Source of the DNA: an uncultured Lactobacillus sp.
GTDB lineage: Bacteria > Bacillota > Bacilli > Lactobacillales > Lactobacillaceae
DNA length: 62,960 bases
Direction of reading: 5' to 3'
Assembly (NCBI RefSeq): GCF_944327175.1
Contig: NZ_CALVGT010000024.1
Span: 1 to 62,960, forward strand
Numbering within the stretch: position 1 is the stretch's first letter; the number at the start of each line of letters is the position of its first letter. Below are positions 57,699 to 62,960 of this stretch, one piece after another. The notes beneath the pieces were generated by a model. That model did not search any database. It saw only the letters and a list, made by a program, of their open reading frames with translations, and had not been told where the DNA came from. Position numbers and translations under genes: made by a program.

Positions 57699-58655
57699 AT
57701 GAACATAAGAATCAAGAAAATCATCACGGCCTGCGCCCTCTTTTTGGGCCTGGGCCTAGTAGCCGGCAGGGTCTCTGCCGCTGAAGACACCACCCCGGTC
57801 ATTACCCTGGGGACGTCATTAACTGCCAGCCAAAAACAGGGCACCCTGGACGTTTTAAAGGGGGCGCTTAGCGACTCCAGCAGCTACAACACCTTAACGG
57901 TAACGGGCAGCGACCTGGTTACCTACTTGAACCCGTCTGGCAGCACCTTTACCTCCTCTTCCGGGGTCTGGTCCAGTGCCGCCATTGAAAAAACCAGCTC
58001 CGGCAGCGGGATCAATGTCCGCATCCTTAACTACAAGGGGCAAAACAACATCACGACCATTACCGCCAACCAGTACAGAAACGCGGCGGTAACGGCCGGG
58101 ATCACTGACGCCAACATCTACGTCACTTCCGCCATCCCGATCGACGGTTCCGGCGCCCTGGCCGGGATTTACAAGGCCTACGCCAAGAGTGGGGAGAAGC
58201 TGAACCAGAAGCAAATCACCGCGGCCCAGGACGAATTGAACACCCTGAGCGGGATCACCAAGGAAAACAAGGGCAAGGACGGCTACTCCGACGCCCAGCT
58301 GAACAATGCCGTGGCCGGGGCCAAGAAGGAAATGTCCCAAAAAGGCCCCAGCATCACTAAGAACCAGATCATCACGATCGTCAACAATCAGATCGAAAAT
58401 AACAATCTGACCAATGTGATCAGCAATGAGCAGAAGCAGCAGATCGTCAACATCCTGGTTGAAATCCGCGACTCCGGCGCCCTCAACTCCTCTTCTTTCA
58501 AGCAGCAGGCCAGCCAGGCCATGAGCGCCATCCAGAAGAGCGCCAAGGGGATCTTTGCCAAGCTGAACACCAGCGAAAACCGCAACGCCCTGCAGAAGCT
58601 CTGGGACGCCATCGTTAACTTCTTTACCAGCCTCTTCTCTAGTTTTAGCAAGTAA
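57699..58655 (+). CDS. DUF1002 family secreted protein
   Basis: A 318-residue exported protein with a signal peptide (MNIRIKKIITACALFLGLGLVAGRVSA, cleaved near residue 27). The DUF1002 domain follows (ITLGTSLTASQKQGTLDVLKG, then SGINVRILNYKGQNNITTITANQYRNAAVTAGITDANIYVTSA). The C-terminal part is helical and Gln/Asn-rich, ending with an aromatic amphipathic stretch (LWDAIVNFFTSLFSSFSK). The family is secreted in Gram-positives and of unknown function. AAGGAGA precedes the ATG. It is divergent from the GT2 gene. Confidence 0.85.
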   Translation: MNIRIKKIITACALFLGLGLVAGRVSAAEDTTPVITLGTSLTASQKQGTLDVLKGALSDSSSYNTLTVTGSDLVTYLNPSGSTFTSSSGVWSSAAIEKTSSGSGINVRILNYKGQNNITTITANQYRNAAVTAGITDANIYVTSAIPIDGSGALAGIYKAYAKSGEKLNQKQITAAQDELNTLSGITKENKGKDGYSDAQLNNAVAGAKKEMSQKGPSITKNQIITIVNNQIENNNLTNVISNEQKQQIVNILVEIRDSGALNSSSFKQQASQAMSAIQKSAKGIFAKLNTSENRNALQKLWDAIVNFFTSLFSSFSK

Positions 58656-58709
58656 AACATGACCCTGATTATTCAACCGGGGTCATTAAGTTAAGGGATT
58701 GACATTAAG

Positions 58710-58756
58710 AAAGAACTGTATTATCCAAAATTTGGGTAGTACAGTTCTTTTGACTT
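58710..58756 (+). terminator. Long hairpin after the DUF1002 gene
   Basis: AAAGAACTGTA (58710-58720) pairs perfectly with TACAGTTCTTT (58740-58750), with an inner CCAAA/TTTGG stem, followed by TGACTTTT. It may be the DUF1002 terminator or an end of a lost insertion sequence. Confidence 0.5.
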
Positions 58757-58928
58757 TTGTAGGATTCGGAATAAAAATAAACGCGGAAGTGCTGGATGGC
58801 TAAAGAAGGATTATGAGGAGTTTGTCGTGCGCGGAAATAAAAAACTTGTTCAAGAATTATACCCAAACGGTGTGATATTGAACAAGTTTTTATTTAGAAC
58901 CACTTTATGGTCAATGGCAATCACTTAA
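58740..58928 (+). pseudogene. Gene remnant without start codon
   Basis: A frame of 62 sense codons bounded by an upstream in-frame TAG and ending TAA at 58926-58928. It reads like real protein (AGWLKKDYEEFVVRGNKK, then LYPNGVILNKFLFRTTLW) but has no start codon. It is not recognised; it could be the 3' end of a transposase or phage gene. An internal hairpin with perfect 13-bp arms (58841-58853 with 58878-58890, AAAACTTGTTCAA) sits inside. The surroundings 58656-59310 otherwise hold only repeats. Confidence 0.3.
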
Positions 58929-59000
58929 TGACATTGTTATTCAACCGGGGAATTTTTTCGTCCTGGCTTAATGTGTAAAGTTGAACTGTTTCGTCAACAA

Positions 59001-59249
59001 GCAAAATTCTGCCCCGTAGTTTACGTAACCAAGCCGTAAATCGCAAAATCCAGCCCCGTAGTCTACGTAGCCAAACCGTAAATCGCAAAATTCTGCCCCA
59101 TAGTTTACGTAACCAAACCGTAAATCGCAAAATCCGGCCCTGTAGTTTACGTAACCAAACCGTAAATCGCAAAATCCGGCCCCGTAGTTTACGTAGCCAA
59201 ACCGTAAATTGTGAAATCTGGCCCCGTAGTTTACGTAGCCAAACCATAA
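59001..59249. repeat. Tandem array of about six 42-bp repeats
   Basis: Units start at 59011, 59053, 59095, 59137, 59179 and 59221 (last one partial, and a 10-nt partial copy before the first). Each reads GCCCCGTAGTTTACGTA(A/G)CC, then AAACCGTAAATCGCAAAAT plus three variable bases. Every unit holds the inverted repeat TTTACG-N9-CGTAAA and the palindrome TTACGTAA. The unit is 14 codons long and is open in several frames; on the minus strand one frame would give repeated VWLRKLRGRILRFT, but no ribosome binding site supports translation. Confidence 0.92.
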
Positions 59250-59310
59250 TAGTTGCTGTTTGCATCTGCTGGTCTTTTGTGCATTAAGTCATCACAGATT
59301 TTTTCTATTT

Positions 59311-60057
59311 CTACATCTGATCCATGTACTTGTTGAGCAGGCCGTCGACAAAGTTGTTGCCGGCACTGTTGGCGTGCCCCTTGACCCATTCAAATTCCGG
59401 CTGGGCAAAATTGGCCATTTCCTTGGCAATCTCCTGCCAGAGCTGGCGGTTGGCAACGGGTGACCCGTCCGCCTTCTTCCAGCCCCGTCTCTGCCAGCCC
59501 TTGATCCAGGCCGGCCCCTGGTCGTTGTCGCTGACGGCCTTTATGACGTATTGGGAGTCTAAAGAGAACAAGAGGGGCTGGTCATTTAAGCCCAGTTCTT
59601 CCAGCTTCTTCAGGCTTTCCAAAAAAGCAGTCATTTCCATTTCGTTGTTGGTGGCCCCAAAACGGCCGCCGCTGGCGGACAGCTTCTGGCCACTGTATTC
59701 GATCAAATAAGCCCAGGCCGCCTTGTCGTCTGCCTGCACGTGCCCACCCTTGTGGGTCCCGTTGTTCCGGCAGCCCCCATCGGTAAAAATATGGGCGGCG
59801 TACTTCGAACTTGCCGCAAATTCTTTTTTGCTTCCGCCCTGTCTGACCTTGGCGATCGCGGCCTGCAGCTTGTCCTCTGCGCCCTGCAAGGCCTTGAGGG
59901 CGTCTTCCGGGTCCAGCTGCTGGTAGTCCAGGGCCTCCATTATATTGCTAAAGGACTTGTATTCTGCCCCGGGAAAGCCTTTAACCTGCGCTTCGGCTTC
60001 AGGCCAGCTGTGGTAGATTCCTGGTCGGTAGCCTTTTTTAACAACATAAACTTTCAT
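59311..60057 (-). CDS. rnhA: Ribonuclease HI with N-terminal hybrid-binding domain
   Basis: A 248-residue RNase H that removes RNA from RNA-DNA hybrids. The N-terminal 45 residues are the viroplasmin-like hybrid-binding domain (KVYVVKKGYRPGIYHSWPEAEAQVKGFPGAEYKSF). The catalytic acids are in IFTDGGCRNNG (Asp), NNEMEMTAF (Glu), SLDSQYV (Asp) and NFVDGLLN (Asp). The ATG encoding MKVYVVKKG is preferred with GAGGGAGC upstream; a 15-codon longer frame is rejected. It is divergent from the DUF915-like gene. Confidence 0.92.
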   Translation of the reverse strand: MKVYVVKKGYRPGIYHSWPEAEAQVKGFPGAEYKSFSNIMEALDYQQLDPEDALKALQGAEDKLQAAIAKVRQGGSKKEFAASSKYAAHIFTDGGCRNNGTHKGGHVQADDKAAWAYLIEYSGQKLSASGGRFGATNNEMEMTAFLESLKKLEELGLNDQPLLFSLDSQYVIKAVSDNDQGPAWIKGWQRRGWKKADGSPVANRQLWQEIAKEMANFAQPEFEWVKGHANSAGNNFVDGLLNKYMDQM

Positions 60058-60128
60058 CTGCTCCCTCTCTTTTGCTAAAATGGTATGATGTTTACAAAGC
60101 AATTGTATCAGAGAAAGGAGGGGCGACT

Positions 60129-61073
60129 GTGCTCTTTTTTAATTCTAAAAAGTATGCTGAAGAAACTGAAAAAAAGCGCGGCAAAAATCCCGACCCCCGG
60201 GACCACTCCCTGGCCATGATGTTCTTCTTGGGCATCCTGGCAAGCTTTCCGCCTTTCCGGCTCTTTCTGAAGCTGTGGGGCAAGCGGGTCAGCGACCTGG
60301 CTGAAAACCAGGCCAGCGGCTCTGACCAGGTCCCGATCATCTACGTCCACGGCTTCCGCGGCGGGGACTACACCACCAAAGTAATGGTCGAAGACGCCCT
60401 CAAGCAAAAAGGGGACTACCGCTTTTTGAAGGTCGAGGCTGACTTGACCGGCCGGATCAAGCTGACCGGCTGCTATACCGGCGACAAGCAGCCCATCATC
60501 CAATTAGCCTTTAAGGACCGGATCGCCGGTTACCAGGCTATCAACTACTATCTCAGCTTCATCCTGCCTTTTCTGAGCAAAAAATACGGCTTTACCCGCT
60601 ACAGCGCCGTGGCCCACTCCCTGGGCTCGCCCTGCGTGGTCGCTACGGAAATGCGCTATGCCAAGCGGAAAAACTTCCCCCACCTGGCCAGCTGCGCTTT
60701 GATCGCCGGCCCCTTCAACGGAGTCATGTACCTGGGCGACATCCCCAATGTCAACCGTCTGACGGAAAGTGGCCGGCCCAGCATGATGACCCCGCACTAT
60801 TCCTACATGCTCCGCCACCGGCGGGACTTCAGCCCCAGCATCCGGGTTTTGAACATCTACGGCAACGTCCTGGACGCGACCAATTCCGACCGCTTCATCT
60901 CCGTGGTTTCCGCCAAAAGCATCCGCTATATCCTGGCCTCGGACGCGGTCTACTACCAGGAAGTCGAGGTCCGCGGCGAAAATGCCGAGCACTCGCAGAT
61001 GCATGACGAGCCCTTCGTCATCGGCATCCTGGACCGTTTTTTAGGCTTAGACAAAATCAAGAAAGGACTTTAA
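60129..61073 (+). CDS. DUF915-like alpha/beta hydrolase
   Basis: A 314-residue protein. An N-terminal hydrophobic stretch (HSLAMMFFLGILASFPPFRLFLKLW, about 27-51) may anchor it in the membrane. The hydrolase part has the oxyanion HGFRGGDYT, the elbow AVAHSLGS (nucleophile Ser) and the C-terminal HSQMHDEPFV (His). This fits DUF915-type lipase-like proteins. The start is GTG with AAAGGAGG 10 nt upstream; no ATG fits. It lies 1 nt before cardiolipin synthase, so a link with membrane lipids is likely but unproven. Confidence 0.85.
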   Translation: MLFFNSKKYAEETEKKRGKNPDPRDHSLAMMFFLGILASFPPFRLFLKLWGKRVSDLAENQASGSDQVPIIYVHGFRGGDYTTKVMVEDALKQKGDYRFLKVEADLTGRIKLTGCYTGDKQPIIQLAFKDRIAGYQAINYYLSFILPFLSKKYGFTRYSAVAHSLGSPCVVATEMRYAKRKNFPHLASCALIAGPFNGVMYLGDIPNVNRLTESGRPSMMTPHYSYMLRHRRDFSPSIRVLNIYGNVLDATNSDRFISVVSAKSIRYILASDAVYYQEVEVRGENAEHSQMHDEPFVIGILDRFLGLDKIKKGL

Positions 61074-61074
61074 A

Positions 61075-62538
61075 GTGACTGCCATCTCTTGGATCGATAT
61101 TTGGCACATCATCTTCTTCGCCAACGCCATCCTGGCCCTCTGGACCGTCTTCCACAGAAAGCGGTCTGTGGCCACCTCCTGGGCCTGGCTGATCGTCTTG
61201 ATCATCCTGCCCGTGCTTGGCTTCATCATCTATGGCTTCGTCGGCCGGGGGATTTCCCAGGAAAACCTTTTTGCCATCAACCGGCAAAAGCACATTGGCC
61301 TCTCCAACGTGCAAAAAATGATCACCGAGGCCCCGGCGAAAATTGACCAAAGCGACACTTCTCCCAGCGCCCACATTTTGATCAAGTACCTGGACAAGGA
61401 CCAGGAGTCGCCGATTACCAAAAACAACAAGCTTAAACTTTACACTGACGGGCATGCCAAGTTCCGGGACCTTTTCGCCGACATCCGCCAGGCCAAGTCC
61501 AGCATCAACGTTGAATACTACACCATCTATAACGACGCCATCGGCAACGAATTCCTCAAGCTTTTGATCCAAAAAGCCAAGCAGGGAGTCCAGGTCCGGG
61601 TCCTCTACGATGCCTGGGGGTCATTCGGGGCCTCCAAGAGCTGGTTCAACCAGCTGACTGAAGCCGGCGGGGACGTTTTGCCCTTCATCACCTCGAGAAA
61701 CATGATTTCCCGGAACCGGATCAACTACCACCTTCACCGGAAGATCGTGGTTATCGACGGGGTTACCTCCTGGACCGGGGGCTTCAATGTCGGCGACCAG
61801 TACCTGGGCAGGAAGAAAAAATTCGGCTACTGGCGGGACACCCACCTCCGCCTGGTCGGGTCAGCCTCCCTGCTTTTGCAGGAAAGATTCGTGATGGACT
61901 GGAACGCTTCCGCCGTCAAGGAAGAAGAGCTGATCAGCTTTGACGAAAAGCTCTTCCCTGACCTGGATGAAAATAACATCTCTAAAGGTGACATGGCCGT
62001 CCAGGTTGTTTCTGACGGCCCCGACAACGACGAGCCTTACATGCGAAACGGCCTGGTCCGCTTGATGATGCTGGCCAGAAAGCGGGTCTGGATCCAGACT
62101 CCTTACTTGATTCCGGATGAGGCCATGATTGCCGCCTGGCAGATCCTGGCCAGCTCAGGGGTTGACCTGCGGATCATGATCCCCTGCATGCCGGACCACC
62201 CATTCATCTACCGGGCAACCCAGTGGTACGCCAATCAGCTGGTCAAGATCGGGGTCAAGGTCTACACCTACAACAACGGCTTCATGCACGCCAAGACCAT
62301 CATCATCGACGACAAGTACGCGACTGTCGGCAGCGTCAACCAGGACTACCGCTCTTATGACTTGAACTTTGAAGACAATGTCTTCGTTTACGACCGGGTC
62401 TTTAACAAGGAGATGTCCGGCCAGTTTGAAAAGGACATGGAGCAGTCAACCCTTCTCACGCCGGAGATGATCAAGAAGCAGTCCCGCTGGCTGCGGGCCT
62501 TGCAGAACTTCTCCCGCCTCTTATCCCCGATTTTGTAA
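61075..62538 (+). CDS. cls: Cardiolipin synthase
   Basis: A 487-residue membrane-bound phospholipase D family enzyme that joins two phosphatidylglycerols to cardiolipin and glycerol. Two N-terminal membrane segments (about 8-25 and 35-55) precede two HKD motifs, HLHRKIVVID near residue 220 and HAKTIIIDDKYATVGSVNQD near residue 405. The start is GTG with GAAAGGA upstream, one base after the stop of the DUF915-like gene, so they form one operon. It ends near the IS66 left end. Confidence 0.95.
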   Translation: MTAISWIDIWHIIFFANAILALWTVFHRKRSVATSWAWLIVLIILPVLGFIIYGFVGRGISQENLFAINRQKHIGLSNVQKMITEAPAKIDQSDTSPSAHILIKYLDKDQESPITKNNKLKLYTDGHAKFRDLFADIRQAKSSINVEYYTIYNDAIGNEFLKLLIQKAKQGVQVRVLYDAWGSFGASKSWFNQLTEAGGDVLPFITSRNMISRNRINYHLHRKIVVIDGVTSWTGGFNVGDQYLGRKKKFGYWRDTHLRLVGSASLLLQERFVMDWNASAVKEEELISFDEKLFPDLDENNISKGDMAVQVVSDGPDNDEPYMRNGLVRLMMLARKRVWIQTPYLIPDEAMIAAWQILASSGVDLRIMIPCMPDHPFIYRATQWYANQLVKIGVKVYTYNNGFMHAKTIIIDDKYATVGSVNQDYRSYDLNFEDNVFVYDRVFNKEMSGQFEKDMEQSTLLTPEMIKKQSRWLRALQNFSRLLSPIL

Positions 62539-62666
62539 AAAAGAGTAAGAAAACAAGAGAGAATAAAACAAGAAAACAGTAAGCACCCAATAGCGCGGTA
62601 TCTATCAACCCCCAGTCAATAGTCATATACTGTTCTTAACAATTGAATACGGAGGAACATGATATT

Positions 62667-62849
62667 ATGACTGAACATCCAATCGTACCGCTCGAGCTGC
62701 CGAAGGGCAAACTCAGACCTAGGAATAAGCTTCCAAAGAACAGGCTCGTTCTCAATCTGAAGTCCAATGGAGTTGAGCTGTCATTTTACAGTGATGCCAC
62801 TAGCGAGCTTATGCTCGAAGTCGTAGACAGGGTCTTTAGCCATGATTAA
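62667..62849 (+). CDS. IS66-family small accessory ORF
   Basis: A 60-residue basic protein (MTEHPIVPLELPKGKLRPRN) directly before the IS66 TnpB gene, which it overlaps by 8 nt. GGAGGAAC lies upstream of the ATG. It matches the position of the small accessory frames of IS66 elements in lactobacilli; its role is unknown. Confidence 0.7.
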   Translation: MTEHPIVPLELPKGKLRPRNKLPKNRLVLNLKSNGVELSFYSDATSELMLEVVDRVFSHD

Positions 62850-62960
62850 TCTGGCTGAGTTAGGTCGAGTGTTCATTGTTTGTGGTAAGACCGATATGCG
62901 TCGGGGAATCGATTCGCTTGCTTACATAGTTAAGAAGAGCTTCAATCTCGATCCCTTCTC
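62842..62960 (+). CDS. IS66 Orf2-type protein TnpB (partial)
   Basis: Thirty-nine codons are visible, starting MINLAELGRVFIVCGKTDMR and continuing RGIDSLAYIVKKSFNLDPF. The VCGKTDMRRGIDSLA and F-x-LDPF motifs are the signature of the IS66 Orf2/TnpB accessory protein. The frame runs off the window end. Confidence 0.9.
   Translation, partial: MINLAELGRVFIVCGKTDMRRGIDSLAYIVKKSFNLDPF

Larger units (their letters stand above)
62579..62960 (+). mobile_element. Left end of an IS66-family element
   Basis: GTAAGC at 62579, as in IS66 terminal repeats, is followed by two small overlapping genes typical of the family. The preceding 8 nt (AGAAAACA, 62571-62578) could be the target duplication. The element runs off the window. 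Confidence 0.75.

Noticed and set aside
59001-59249. Possible CRISPR array
   Set aside because: Units are contiguous 42-bp tandem copies with no unique spacers and no cas genes nearby.
58921-59265. A 114-codon minus-strand frame with repeats of VWLRKLRGRILRFT
   Set aside because: It is produced by the 42-bp tandem repeat, which is open in several frames; no ribosome binding site or promoter supports it.

Overview
This looks like a chromosomal segment of Lactobacillus delbrueckii (subsp. lactis/bulgaricus/leichmannii group). The 157-residue nucleoside deoxyribosyltransferase at 24623-25096 looks, from memory, almost the same as the well-known L. leichmannii enzyme. GC-rich third codon positions, AAGGAGG-type ribosome binding sites, an L-Lys/D-Asp type cell-wall gene pair and a maltose-phosphorylase cluster agree with that. 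Species assignment is from recognition, not from a search.

Layout. 1-400: a cut-off IS110-family element with a foldable leader (possible bridge RNA). 409-6150: pepO, a thiol protein, an MFS exporter, and a DUF59-DUF1858 / DUF438-hemerythrin-PAS pair. 6152-9525: anaerobic ribonucleotide reductase (nrdG, nrdD) with candidate NrdR boxes. 9526-14808: an ATP-grasp ligase plus AsnB-like amidotransferase (possible D-Asp/D-Asn cross-bridge pair), a phosphoesterase and an unknown. 15061-16686: an OppA lipoprotein. 16983-18510: an AlbA_2 (Schlafen-type) protein with repeated operator-like DNA. 18628-22280: phnDCEE-type ABC importer with a structured leader. 22492-26943: UspA, tyrosine phosphatase, orphan EIIA, ntd, nagA and an unknown.

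27140-44406 is carbohydrate metabolism: a large intracellular GH31 protein, then a maltose/maltodextrin regulon (malG, malF, malE, msmK, pgmB, mapA, a neopullulanase-type GH13, two GH13_31 glucosidases, a LacI regulator). MalEFG-MsmK would import maltodextrins; the GH13 enzymes trim them; maltose phosphorylase gives glucose plus beta-glucose-1-phosphate, which PgmB turns into glucose-6-phosphate. Three promoters in the cluster carry near-palindromic GTTA-CG-TAAC sites that fit MalR/CcpA control.

44408-46643 is a complete-looking IS200/IS605 element (tnpA and a TnpB with all catalytic residues) inserted between an esterase terminator and the promoter of a maltose-regulon glucosidase. 46697-53236: esterase pseudogene, YibE/F pair, RacA-like protein, ddl, a secreted CAP protein with a Lys-rich tail, and a Crp/FNR regulator. 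53238-62538: membrane protein/TetR pair, a second-type prs, hydrolase and glycosyltransferase, DUF1002 protein, a six-copy 42-bp tandem repeat, rnhA, a DUF915-like hydrolase and cardiolipin synthase. 62579-end: start of an IS66-family element. No rRNA, tRNA or CRISPR array was seen.
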